Source: Candidatus Villigracilis affinis (lineage in GTDB: Bacteria > Chloroflexota > Anaerolineae > Anaerolineales > Villigracilaceae). From it: a stretch of DNA of 64,000 nt. Under the pieces are notes generated by a model. It made no database searches, had not been told where the DNA came from, and worked only from the letters and a program-made list of their open reading frames with translations. A program made the position numbers and the translations under genes. How positions within the stretch are numbered: position 1 is the first letter of the stretch; each line of letters starts with the position of its first letter. Shown in pieces: positions 1-9,210 of this stretch. The DNA is taken from assembly GCA_016718275.1 (NCBI GenBank), contig JADKEA010000002.1, forward strand, positions 62,001-126,000. The letters run 5' to 3'.

Positions 1-248
1 CGCGCGGCGGTCAGGGCATCCTGCGCATGTTTGGAATTACCCTTCTGCATTTTCGCCAGCACCCAATCTGTGTTGACGGGGGAATGGTCGTCGAACTTTT
101 CATCGGCTTTTACTTCCTTGCCGTCAATAAGCATGGTGTATTCCTGCCCCATGTTCTTCTTGAGCTTCTCGACGGCTTTATCGAAGCCGGCATGTAACTC
201 TTCAGGGGGGTTGAACATGGTTGCGTATGTAAGTTTAAAATCTGCCAT
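1..248 (-). CDS. pruA: L-glutamate gamma-semialdehyde (1-pyrroline-5-carboxylate) dehydrogenase, N-terminal part
   Basis: Only the first 82 or so codons are in the window; the gene runs off the left edge. The start is the ATG at 248-246, preceded by a clear GGAGGATCC ribosome site. The translated start (MADFKLTYATMF, then a helical stretch, MLIDGKEV, SPVNTDWVL, MQKGNSKHA) matches my memory of the N-terminal region of the long bacterial PruA/RocA family, where an F/Y-I-D-G-K-E strand precedes the aldehyde dehydrogenase fold. The family oxidises glutamate semialdehyde to glutamate with NAD in proline and arginine catabolism, in the cytoplasm. A good promoter and a dyad lie just upstream. The catalytic Cys and Glu are outside the window, so the assignment rests on the N-terminus alone. 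Confidence 0.8.
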   Translation of the reverse strand, partial: MADFKLTYATMFNPPEELHAGFDKAVEKLKKNMGQEYTMLIDGKEVKADEKFDDHSPVNTDWVLAKMQKGNSKHAQDALTAA

Positions 249-273
249 AAGGATCCTCCGAGTGTGGTTTGAT

Positions 274-326
274 AGTCAACGGTTTTGAGTTGACTGACTG
301 TGACCATCATTGAACAGCCAGTCAAC
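274..326. promoter_or_regulatory. Three AGTCAAC half-sites in the pruA leader (candidate operator)
   Basis: AGTCAAC occurs at 274-280 and 320-326, and its inverse GTTGACT at 289-295. The last two form a dyad (GTTGACTG at 289-296, CAGTCAAC at 319-326). All three lie between the predicted pruA transcription start near 335 and its ATG, where a bound regulator or a leader structure could control expression. The regulator is unknown. Confidence 0.4.
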
Positions 327-341
327 GAATGAACTAATGTT

Positions 342-370
342 AGTATAGCGCAGGCCGATGCAATCGTCAA
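342..370 (-). promoter_or_regulatory. Sigma70-type promoter of pruA
   Basis: Read on the minus strand: TTGACG (370-365), a 17-nt spacer, then TATACT (347-342). Transcription would start near 335, giving a leader of about 85 nt before the pruA ATG at 248. Confidence 0.65.
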
Positions 371-413
371 AGCAAAGGCTGTTTTCGGGTGCGGCTAAGA
401 ATTTCATGAGATT

Positions 414-443
414 TTGTAAGAAGGTGCGGAATTGGGCTATCAT
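414..443 (+). promoter_or_regulatory. Possible promoter of the thioredoxin-like lipoprotein
   Basis: TTGTAA at 414-419, an 18-nt spacer and TATCAT at 438-443, about 30 nt before the start codon at 474. Both boxes deviate from consensus. Confidence 0.35.
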
Positions 444-473
444 AATGAAAATACAAACAGGAGACATTTATTT

Positions 474-1043
474 ATGAGACCACACTTCCCAGATTGGATT
501 CAAAGACGCGGTTCGTTCCTGACCGTTGTGCTGGTTGCCATTTTTGTGGCATCAGCCTGCGCCCCGGCAGCGGCGACCAACCCGCCCCCGGCGGCAGAGG
601 CGCCTGCTGCTACTTCTGCACCTGCAGCGGAAGTTATGCCCACTGCCACAGGCGAAGTCGCCGCCCCTGCGCCAACGCAGGCGGTTGCGGAAGTATTGCC
701 CGTCGCCACCTCCCGCGGACCCAACCTCGAGGCCACTGACCCCACTATGGTCAATTTGGCGGCTGGTCAGCTGCAGTTGGTGGAATTCTTCCGCTTCACC
801 TGAGGTACCTGCCGATCCATGGCGCCCATGGTTCATGGGCTCGAAGCAGAGTACTTTGGCAAGATCAAATTTTCATATCTCGACGCTGATGACCCCCGCA
901 CTGACGGATTCCAGCGCGCACTCGGTTTCTACTACCAGCCCGAACTTTATTTGTTGGATGCAGACGGAAATGTCTTGAAGAAATTCATCGGCTTGGTATC
1001 TCGTGAAGAACTGACCGCAGAGTTCGAGAAATATATCCAATAG
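474..1043 (+). CDS. Thioredoxin-fold lipoprotein, probable selenoprotein with in-frame TGA (Sec110)
   Basis: The reading frame opens at ATG 474, after an AGGAGA ribosome site. It encodes a lipoprotein signal peptide (FLTVVLVAIFVASAC, lipobox Cys) and an Ala/Pro/Thr-rich linker to about residue 90. It meets TGA at 801-803 and continues in the same frame to TAG at 1043. Reading TGA as selenocysteine gives 189 residues with LVEFFRFT-U-GTC-RSMAP: a thioredoxin active site in which the first Cys of CxxC is Sec (U110, C113). Downstream the fold is intact, with a YLDADDP strand, YYQPELYLLD carrying the cis-Pro position, and a C-terminal helix. The likely role is an extracytoplasmic thiol/disulfide or peroxide reductant. 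A SECIS-like hairpin follows the TGA and a strong terminator ends the gene. The alternative is a TGC-to-TGA error or a true nonsense mutation. selA, selB, selC and selD are not in this window. Confidence 0.7.
804..840 (+). promoter_or_regulatory. Candidate bacterial SECIS element
   Basis: A perfect 7-bp hairpin, GCCCATG-GTT-CATGGGC (824-840), has its loop starting 27 nt after the TGA. The bacterial SECIS pattern needs a short apical loop with G in its first two positions, 16-37 nt from the UGA; this one has G first and a 3-nt loop. An alternative pairing (CCATGG with CCATGG, 818-832) competes with it. SelB binding has not been shown. Confidence 0.55.
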
Positions 1044-1065
1044 GTTTTGATTTACGAAGACTGAA

Positions 1066-1100
1066 GCAGGTTCGACAATAAATGTCGAACCTGCTTTTTT
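1066..1100 (+). terminator. Rho-independent terminator
   Basis: A 12-bp perfect stem (GCAGGTTCGACA at 1066-1077, its complement at 1083-1094) is followed directly by six T. It ends the thioredoxin-like lipoprotein transcript. Confidence 0.9.
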
Positions 1101-1132
1101 ATAAACTCATGAATTTTCCCTAAATTTTTTAA

Positions 1133-1141
1133 TGCTATAAT
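1133..1141 (+). promoter_or_regulatory. Extended -10 promoter (TGC-TATAAT)
   Basis: A consensus TATAAT with an upstream TG lies just after the preceding terminator and about 55 nt before the start codon at 1197. No -35 box is obvious, as is allowed for extended -10 promoters. Confidence 0.6.
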
Positions 1142-1196
1142 TTTTTTGTCTCGCAAGATGTTTGTCTTGCGCTTTTTTGTCCAGAATAGAGGCGAT

Positions 1197-1832
1197 ATGC
1201 GACCTGAAAAACATGTCTTATCCACATTATTTATTTTAACGATGACGTTCCTGTTCAGTGCCTGCAATCTGGGAGTGGTGAATCCCAATGTGGAACTAGA
1301 CCCAACTCTTTCAAGTGAGATTCCCGTCATTCCAGCAGAGACCTTCTCGCCTGTGCCCACCTTTACAGCGACGCCCATTCCAACGATCGTCCCTACCTTT
1401 ACCGTAACGCTTTTCAACAGCATCATGCCTACGATCACATCCACCCCGCAGTGGACGGGCTGTCCCGGCATTGTCGTCACTGTGGACGATACCAAAAAGG
1501 GAGATATCCTGCACATCCTGCGCTGTGACGATGGGCTGGAATATCAGCTTGGTCCGCTTGCAAAAGGTGTCTTTGCCATTGGCCCGAACAATAAATTTCT
1601 CATCTACGTTTCACTGGATGGATTCGTCTACGCTGCAAGAATTGGAGATCGATACCTGAATACCTTGTATAACCTCGGGCGTGAGCATGTCTTTACCGTA
1701 TTCAATAAAAAGGTCGCTCCCAATTTCCAGATCTCGTTCACTGGCGATGGTCCGATCTACAGGCTTGTCATCCTCGAAAAGAATTATGACCAAAAACGGA
1801 TGTACGAATTGCCGATAGGGCTTACCCAGTAA
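1197..1832 (+). CDS. Putative lipoprotein of unknown function
   Basis: The ATG at 1197 is chosen because it follows a GAGG and places the signal peptide at the N-terminus (LSTLFILTMTFLFSAC, lipobox Cys); an upstream in-frame ATG at 1146 would bury it. After the lipidated Cys comes a Pro/Thr-rich linker (to about residue 85), then a roughly 125-residue globular domain with two Cys (GCPGI and LRCDDG) and a beta-rich pattern (DGFVYAARIGDRYLNTLY). I do not recognise the domain. The next gene's ATG touches this stop codon, so the two are co-transcribed and perhaps act together at the membrane. Confidence 0.7.
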   Translation: MRPEKHVLSTLFILTMTFLFSACNLGVVNPNVELDPTLSSEIPVIPAETFSPVPTFTATPIPTIVPTFTVTLFNSIMPTITSTPQWTGCPGIVVTVDDTKKGDILHILRCDDGLEYQLGPLAKGVFAIGPNNKFLIYVSLDGFVYAARIGDRYLNTLYNLGREHVFTVFNKKVAPNFQISFTGDGPIYRLVILEKNYDQKRMYELPIGLTQ

Positions 1833-2930
1833 ATGGATATTGTGATTCGGGGTCTTGTTTTTCTCACTGGGTTTGTTGTTGTCTGCCTGACCGTTTTTTC
1901 AGCCCTCTCCACCTTTGTCCTGACACGTGCTGCGCGTAGTCAGTTGAATCGGGTTGTCTTCGGGATCATGCGCAGGATATTTGAATTCATTCTGAAGTTT
2001 TTTCCAACCTATGAGCAGCGTGACCAGATCATGGCATACTATTCGCCGCTGAGTTTGATGATGTTGGTGCCGACCTGGTATTTCCTCATCATGTCTGGTT
2101 ATGCCGCGATGTACTGGTCACTTGGCGTGGGGGATTTGTACGCAGATCTCCGCTTTAGCGGCTCCTCGGTTTTTACGCTTGGTTTTGCCACCTCGGATAG
2201 CCCCATCGTCACTTTTCTATCCTTTTCCGAAGCACTGCTCGGCCTGGTGCTGGTGGCATTGTTGATGGCTTACCTGCCAACCATGTATTCCGCTTTCTCG
2301 CGGCGCGAACAGGCCGTGAACATGCTCGAAGTGCGCGCAGGGAATCCACCCAATCCCTACGATATGCTTTCACGCTTCCATCGTATTCATGGGCTGGATA
2401 AACTTGCCGAGCAGTGGAAAATTTGGGAAATCTGGTTTGCCGATGTGGAAGAGAGTCATACTACATTGCCTGCGCTGGTTTTCTTCCGCTCGCCGCGCTC
2501 CGATAATTCGTGGGTTACCTCTGCGGGCGCTGTACTCGATACCGCTGCACTGACCCTGTCCTCGATCGATATTCCAAATGAAATGTCCGCCGCGTTGTGC
2601 ATCCGTGCGGGGTTCATTGCATTTCGGCGCATCGCTGACTATTTCGATATTTCGCATCCGCAGAATCCCACCTATCCTGAAACACCCATCAGCATTACCC
2701 GCGAAGAATATGACGAGGTCATCCGCAAGCTTGAAGCGGCGGGGATTCCCATCAAACCCGACCATGAAAAAGCATGGAAGGATTTCGCAGGCTGGCGTGT
2801 TAACTATGATCGTGTGCTTTTGGTTTTATGTACCCTCGTCATGGCTCCACAAACTCCCTGGTCCAGCGACCGTGCACCGAAATTCAAACTACCGCCGTTG
2901 TTTATCCCGAAAAAGAAACACAAACATTAA
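1833..2930 (+). CDS. Membrane protein with potassium-channel-like pore segment
   Basis: 365 residues, starting directly after the preceding TAA. A first hydrophobic helix lies at about 5-30. A second region (about 68-150) has the order helix, re-entrant segment (SSVFTLGFATSD), helix, as in two-TM ion channels, but the filter-like TLGFAT departs from the usual TVGYGD, so K+ selectivity cannot be assumed. The C-terminal half is a soluble helical domain with no motif I recognise (WFADVEESHTTLPAL, CIRAGFIAFRRIADYF), and the tail is basic (KKKHKH). The lipoprotein immediately upstream may be its extracytoplasmic partner. Confidence 0.6.
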   Translation: MDIVIRGLVFLTGFVVVCLTVFSALSTFVLTRAARSQLNRVVFGIMRRIFEFILKFFPTYEQRDQIMAYYSPLSLMMLVPTWYFLIMSGYAAMYWSLGVGDLYADLRFSGSSVFTLGFATSDSPIVTFLSFSEALLGLVLVALLMAYLPTMYSAFSRREQAVNMLEVRAGNPPNPYDMLSRFHRIHGLDKLAEQWKIWEIWFADVEESHTTLPALVFFRSPRSDNSWVTSAGAVLDTAALTLSSIDIPNEMSAALCIRAGFIAFRRIADYFDISHPQNPTYPETPISITREEYDEVIRKLEAAGIPIKPDHEKAWKDFAGWRVNYDRVLLVLCTLVMAPQTPWSSDRAPKFKLPPLFIPKKKHKH

Positions 2931-2936
2931 ACCAAA

Positions 2937-2962
2937 AGCGGACTGGCTAATGCCAGTCCGCT
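2937..2962. terminator. Hairpin terminator between convergent genes
   Basis: An 11-bp perfect stem (AGCGGACTGGC, loop TAAT). On the minus strand it is followed by TTTTGGTTT, so it best serves the MFS gene, but it can also stop plus-strand transcripts. Confidence 0.7.
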
Positions 2963-2993
2963 TAGATTACTTTTCACTGCTTATGGATTACTA

Positions 2994-4351
2994 TTACCCC
3001 TCATACTTCTTCGCATCCGTGATCGCCTTACTCACATTCACGAACGGCAGCAGGATCAAGCCCATGATGAAGAAAAAGATCAAAGACAGGATCGCGTAGC
3101 GCAAATTCCCGAAGATCTGATTGGCAAGACCGAACACCAGCGGACCGATCCAGGAGGTGCCGCGTTCGCTGATCTCATAGAAGGAGAAGAATTCCGCTTC
3201 CTTGCCGTTGGGGATCATCTGCGCAAAGAGACTGCGGCTGATGGCCTGTGAGCCGCCCATCACGATCGCGATGAAAACGCCGAGGACGAAGAACTGCGCG
3301 GTCGCGGTCGGACCTTTTAATCCGCCATAGGCATAGATCACCACGCCAGCCCAGATCACCAGGCTGACAACCACCGATTGCTTCGCGCCGATCCAGCCTG
3401 CCAGCTTGCCCCAGAACAAGGCTCCAAAGAATGCCACAAACTGGATCATCAAAATAACGGCGATCAATGTCGATTGTTCAAGTTCCAGCCCGCCCTGAAT
3501 CAGAGGCGCGGCGGCAAATGTCGAAGCGACGGCGATCACCGTCTGAATTCCATCGTTGTAGAGAAAATACGCGAGCAGGAATTTCAGGGTCTCGGGGAAA
3601 TGCTTCACTTCGCTGAAGGTTTTGCGAAGCTGTTTGAAACCGATGCTTACATAAGTATCGCCCGCAGGCAATTGCCGCGCCGCATGTCGTGGGCGCAGCC
3701 TGCTCCATGTAATGAGAGAAAACCCAAGCCACCAAATGCCAGCCGATGCAAGATTGATTCGCACCGCCAGGTCACCGGGCACGCCAAGGTCTTCGGCAAA
3801 TGTAAAGAAGGCCAGGTTGAGTGCCAGCAAAATGCCGCCGCCCATATAGCCCATCGCCCAGCCATAGGAAGAAACGCGGTCGGTTTCATCGGGCTGGCAA
3901 TATCCGGCAGGTACGCGTTATAGAAAACGATTGCCGCGCCAAAAGCAAGATTGGCAACAATAAAAAGCAGACCGCCCAGCCACCACAATCCGCCAGTCAC
4001 CAGGAACATCAATAATGTTGCAACCGCGCCGATGGTCGCAAACACCTGCATCATGCGTTTTCGCAAATGGGAATAATCCGCGATCGCTCCGAGGATGGGC
4101 AGAAATAAAACCTGCATTCCAACAGAAAACGAAATACAGTAGGGGAGAAATGAATCAGGTGCGACTGGGATTCCCAAAAATGAAACATTGGTTGTGCCTG
4201 CCGCTTCCGCCGCAGTGCGTGCCAGCGAGGCCACGTACGGCCCAAGAAATACGGTTCCGATGGTCGTGCTGAAAGCCGAGTTTGCCCAGTCATACATTGC
4301 CCAGCCGAAAATTTCCCTCCTGTCGTTTACCATAACATTTTCTTTTGCCAT
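2994..4351 (-). CDS. UMF1/Atg22-like MFS transporter, frameshifted
   Basis: An integral membrane transporter of the major facilitator superfamily with the UMF1-type N-terminus (REIFGWAMYDWANSAFSTTI) and about 12 hydrophobic helices. The start ATG at 4351 has a GGAGGAG ribosome site. The frame breaks at the GGG at 3891-3893. Upstream codons end NAYLPDIASP; the other frame resumes DETDRVSSYGWAMGYMGGG, and adding one base to the G run restores one protein of about 450 residues. Both halves look conserved, so I favour a consensus error over a pseudogene. Substrate unknown; relatives have been linked to amino acid efflux. It is convergent with the channel-like gene. Confidence 0.75.
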
Positions 4352-4513
4352 AACTCCTCCGTGAGTTAAAAAAGGATGCAAGCAAGAACACAGGCGAGTA
4401 TAAGGAGTTTCGGTTTCAATGTAAAGAAATATATGTGGATGAAACCCCGTCTCCTGCTTGACCTCGAACCTGCTACGGGCTAAAATGCTGTTCCTACTCT
4501 GGAGCATTTACCC

Positions 4514-5836
4514 ATGTTTGAAACCCTCACTGGACGACTCAACCAAATCTTCGACAACCTGCGCCGCCGCGGCAAACTCTCCGAAGCGGATGTGGATGCC
4601 GCGATGAAGGAAGTGCGCCTCGCGCTCATCGAAGCGGACGTGCATTTCAGTGTTGTCAAAACCTTTATTGCCCGTGTGCGCGAACGCGCCGTCGGCGCGG
4701 AAGTTTCGAAGGCCTTGAATCCCGGTCAACAGGTCATCAAGATCGTCAACGAAGAATTGATCGCATCACTGGGCGAACCTGTCGGATTGAATCTCACTGG
4801 CCCGAAACCGCGCGTCATTATGATGGTCGGTTTGCAGGGTGCTGGTAAAACGACTGCCTCCGGCAAACTCGCGCGCTTGATGAAAGCAAAAGGCGAGCGT
4901 GTCTTGCTCGTGGCAGGTGACCCGTACCGCCCTGCGGCTGTTCAGCAATTGCAGCAGCTTGGCGAACGGCTGGATGTGGAGGTGGAAGCCGACCTTTCGC
5001 TCACGCCGCCGCAGCTCGCGAAGCGCGCCGTAGACAAAGCTGAAAAAGGTGGATTTGGCCTCGTGATCGTGGATACAGCCGGTCGGTCACAGATGGATGC
5101 GGATCTGATGGATGAATTGAAAGCCATCGCCGCGAACATCAACCCAGTGGATATCCTGCTCGTGGTCGATTCCATGATCGGTCAGGAGGCCTTGAACATT
5201 GCACAAGGCTTCAAGGATGCGATCAACCTTACCGGCCTCATCCTCACCAAAATGGACGGCGACTCACGCGGCGGTGCTGCGATCTCCATCCGCTCGGTGA
5301 CGGGTGTGCCGATCAAATTCATCGGTACGGGTGAAAAGCTCGACGCGCTCGAAGTGTATGATCCTTCGCGTTTGTCCTCCCGCATTCTTGGTATGGGCGA
5401 CATGATCGGTCTCATCGAAAAAGCGGAAGCTGCGTTCGATGGCCAGGACATGGAAAAGCAAGCCCAGAAAATGATGAAGGGTGGTTTCTCGCTGGAAGAC
5501 TGGCTCGACCAAATGAAACAGATGAAGAAAATGGGTCCGCTTTCGCAGATCATGGAGATGCTGCCCGGGCAAATGGGGCAGGCCGCACGCGGCATTGACC
5601 CAACTGTGGTTGAAAAATCATTCAAACAATCGGAAGCCATCATCAACTCGATGACGTTGAAAGAGCGCCGCAACCCCGATATTTTGAACGCCTCGCGCCG
5701 CCGAAGAATTGCGGCTGGCTCCGGCATGGAAGTGCAGGACGTGAACCGCCTCATCAAGCAATTCCGCGAAGCGCAGAAGATGATGAAGATGTTCCAAAAG
5801 ACAGGCGGCAAGGGGTTGGGGAAATTGTTTGGGTAG
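4514..5836 (+). CDS. ffh: Signal recognition particle GTPase Ffh
   Basis: 440 residues, the usual length. The N-domain helices (1-90) precede the G domain with P-loop GLQGAGKT (106-113), DTAGR (187-191) and TKMDGD (245-250). A Met-rich M domain follows (about 296-435; MKQMKKMGPLSQIMEMLPG, with RRRRIAAGSG for binding 4.5S RNA). It targets nascent membrane and secreted proteins to FtsY at the membrane. A GGAG lies 9 nt before the ATG. It is a single-gene unit ended by a strong terminator; rpsP/rimM, often next to it, are not downstream here. Confidence 0.97.
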   Translation: MFETLTGRLNQIFDNLRRRGKLSEADVDAAMKEVRLALIEADVHFSVVKTFIARVRERAVGAEVSKALNPGQQVIKIVNEELIASLGEPVGLNLTGPKPRVIMMVGLQGAGKTTASGKLARLMKAKGERVLLVAGDPYRPAAVQQLQQLGERLDVEVEADLSLTPPQLAKRAVDKAEKGGFGLVIVDTAGRSQMDADLMDELKAIAANINPVDILLVVDSMIGQEALNIAQGFKDAINLTGLILTKMDGDSRGGAAISIRSVTGVPIKFIGTGEKLDALEVYDPSRLSSRILGMGDMIGLIEKAEAAFDGQDMEKQAQKMMKGGFSLEDWLDQMKQMKKMGPLSQIMEMLPGQMGQAARGIDPTVVEKSFKQSEAIINSMTLKERRNPDILNASRRRRIAAGSGMEVQDVNRLIKQFREAQKMMKMFQKTGGKGLGKLFG

Positions 5837-5856
5837 ATCGTTTAATTGAAAATGTA

Positions 5857-5884
5857 GGGACACAGCGCCGCTGTGTCCCTTTTT
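5857..5884 (+). terminator. Rho-independent terminator of ffh
   Basis: Stem GGGACACAGC / GCTGTGTCCC with loop GCC, followed by TTTTT. Confidence 0.9.
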
Positions 5885-5947
5885 ATTTAAGCGATCAGAC
5901 GAATTTCTTTATTAATCGAGAAATCAATCTGGAAAACCCAGAGCCTA

Positions 5948-6013
5948 ACCACGGAGGCACGGAAACACTGAGGAAAACCATTAAAAACTCCGTGGCTCTG
6001 TGTCTCCGTGGTT
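5948..6013. repeat. Imperfect inverted repeat (CCACGGAG family)
   Basis: AACCACGGAGGCACGGA (from 5948) is mirrored by CTGTGTCTCCGTGGTT (to 6013), around an A/T-rich centre. It looks like the short mobile palindromes scattered between genes in many environmental genomes. No coding potential. Confidence 0.6.
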
Positions 6014-6081
6014 TTAATGGGATTGCTTGATCTAATTGTTAATCTACAAAAGTCCGCAACCCGAATAAGGTGGGTTCAACA

Positions 6082-7077
6082 CTACTTCTTCGGCAGACAT
6101 CTTTGCGGTTCCTGGCCTGTGCCGGTGAAGCCTTGGACTTCGCGACAGACGTTATCCACGCCGAAGAGGGCCTTGAGCGGATAGAACTTGTCGCCGCGCA
6201 CGGGGGAACCTGCTTGTTCTTCGGTGAAGCGGTCTACGTAATCGAGGTCGGCAATGCTTCTTGGGCCTGCATCTGCAAGGACGCCGTACATGAACTTGTT
6301 TTCAGCGACCCACAATTTGAAGGCGAATTGTACAGTGGCATACCTGCCCGCGTTGATGCGGACCCACGCCAGATCAGAATCATTGACCGACCCGAGGCCG
6401 CTATCGAAGATGATTTCATCGTAGCCATCACCGGGCAGGGGGGCATCTGATTTTTCGGGGGAGAGGCCGCCGGTGTCGCGATTGCTGTCCTTGGCGACCA
6501 CCACGCCATCTGTGGACCATTCGGCATTGTAGGGCGGTCTGGCGGCGATGACGTAATCACCGTGACCGTCGGCATCCAGATCCAATTCGACGGCGTAGTT
6601 GATTCCGATTTCGTTGTTCGGATTCTTGCCGACGAGTTCAATGGAGACGTAATAGAATTTTTCGTCGTGACTCAGGTTATAGCTGACGATGTCCACATCG
6701 GGGATGTAGGTCATATCCTGGGTAAAGGGACGTTCGAAGAGATTGATGTTGTATGAGTCGCCGTAGGGTGCGCGGTTTTCGGCGGCGGTATCCACGGAAA
6801 CCACATCGTGGACGAGGTCACCTGCTTTGATGTTCGTGGATGGGGTGAGGGAATGGAAAACGGCGATGGTCGGCGTGGGCGGAATCACTGTCGGGGAGGG
6901 AATTTCTGTTTCGGTGGGGACAATTGTCGGCGTGGCAGAAGCGGACGCCGCAGGCGTTTCCGTTGGCTGAACGGGAACAGGCGTGGCTTGCTGGGTTGCA
7001 GAACCAGGCATGTTACAGGCCAGCACGGACAAAATAAGAATGAAACTGAAGATGGCGGTGGGATTCTTGGTTTTCAT
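6082..7077 (-). CDS. Putative lipoprotein with Thr/Pro-rich stalk
   Basis: Start ATG at 7077 with a GAGGAG ribosome site; a lipoprotein signal (AIFSFILILSVLAC) is followed by an 80-residue Thr/Pro/Ala stalk. The roughly 230-residue domain begins near FHSLTPSTNIKAGDLVHDV. It contains DLDADGHGDYVIAARP, an Asp-rich turn resembling a calcium-binding or beta-propeller-type loop, and several aromatic beta strands. I do not recognise the family; some surface proteins with this style bind carbohydrate. It should be anchored on the outer face of the membrane. Transcribed alone. Confidence 0.7.
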   Translation of the reverse strand: MKTKNPTAIFSFILILSVLACNMPGSATQQATPVPVQPTETPAASASATPTIVPTETEIPSPTVIPPTPTIAVFHSLTPSTNIKAGDLVHDVVSVDTAAENRAPYGDSYNINLFERPFTQDMTYIPDVDIVSYNLSHDEKFYYVSIELVGKNPNNEIGINYAVELDLDADGHGDYVIAARPPYNAEWSTDGVVVAKDSNRDTGGLSPEKSDAPLPGDGYDEIIFDSGLGSVNDSDLAWVRINAGRYATVQFAFKLWVAENKFMYGVLADAGPRSIADLDYVDRFTEEQAGSPVRGDKFYPLKALFGVDNVCREVQGFTGTGQEPQRCLPKK

Positions 7078-7146
7078 GTCTCTCTCCTCGTAGTCCATTT
7101 TATCTCTCCCTTGCCAGACGGGCAATCTTCGGGCACAATAGTTCCT

Positions 7147-7169
7147 GCACCGACTGAAGTCGGTACTAC
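7147..7169. repeat. Short palindrome, GTAGTA-CGACTTCAGTCG family
   Basis: ACCGACT-GA-AGTCGGT (7149-7164) followed by ACTAC. A related unit lies at 13802-13845. Probably a dispersed REP-like element. Confidence 0.5.
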
Positions 7170-7186
7170 AAAAACATAGAGGAACC

Positions 7187-7945
7187 ATGGACTATTCATC
7201 CGCTGAATTAATGATCATTAACGCTGCGCGTTTGCTGCGCGATGGCGATGTTGTTTTTGTGGGGGTGGGGCAGCCGAATTTGGCTTGTAATTTGGCCAAG
7301 CGCACACACGCGCCGAATCTGGTGATGGTGTACGAAGCGGGCGTGATCGGCGCGGAGCCTGCCCGTTTGCCGCTTTCCATCGGTGACCCGACCCTCGTGA
7401 GCGGTTCGGTTTCGGTGGTGAGCATGTATGATATTTTTGCGAATTATCTCCAGCGCGGCAATGTGGATGTGGGTTTCATGGGCGGCGCGCAAATTGACAA
7501 ACATGGAAATATCAACGCCACGGTGATCGGCGGATACGATCATCCGAAAGTGCGTTTGCCTGGTTCGGGCGGCTCGCAGGAGATCGCGGCCTGGGCGAAT
7601 CGCTGTTACATCATGACCCCGCATCAAAAACGCCGCTTCCCCGAAAAAGTGGAATTCATGACCTCGGCTGGATTCATCGGCGGAAAAGGTGACCGCGAAA
7701 AGGCGGGCTTGCGCGGCAAAGGCATGGTCGGCGTGGTGACGGATATCGGCATGCTCGAACCCGATGAAACAGGCGAAATGATTCTGACCGCACTGCACCC
7801 AGGCAAGACCGTTGAAGATGCCAAAGCCAACACAGGCTGGGATTTGAAAGTCGCGGCGGAAGTTCGTGTCACTGAACCTGTGACCGAAAACGAATTAAGA
7901 ATCCTGCGCGAAGAACTCGACCCGACGGGAATTTATTTAAAGGGC
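7187..7945 (+). CDS. CoA-transferase subunit B family protein (glutaconate/3-oxoacid type), 3' end lost
   Basis: The start ATG follows AGAGGAA. About 253 sensible codons show the class I CoA-transferase beta-subunit pattern: VFVGVGQPNLACNLAKR at the N-terminus, the active-site Glu region (YEAGVIGAEP), GGAQID and VIGGYDHPKVRLPGSGG, and a C-terminal VVTDIGMLEPDE. Such subunits move CoA between carboxylic acids with an alpha partner, which is not seen here. The frame then runs into poly-G; at 253 residues only a few codons and the stop should be missing. True end unknown. Confidence 0.8.
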
Positions 7946-9180
<1,235 letters not shown>

Positions 9181-9197
9181 GCCTCACATCCAGCAGG

Positions 9198-9203
9198 TAT
9201 AAT
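9198..9203 (+). promoter_or_regulatory. TATAAT box 7 nt before the start codon
   Basis: A consensus -10 hexamer ends 7 nt before ATG 9211, with no ribosome site between them. Transcription would begin at or beside the A of ATG (leaderless). Any -35 lies in the artefact. Confidence 0.5.
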
Positions 9204-9210
9204 CGGCGAA

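Noticed and set aside
801..803. A frameshift as explanation of the TGA in the thioredoxin-like gene
   Set aside because: The frame before and after the TGA is the same, so no indel is needed; only a substitution error, nonsense mutation or Sec recoding remain.
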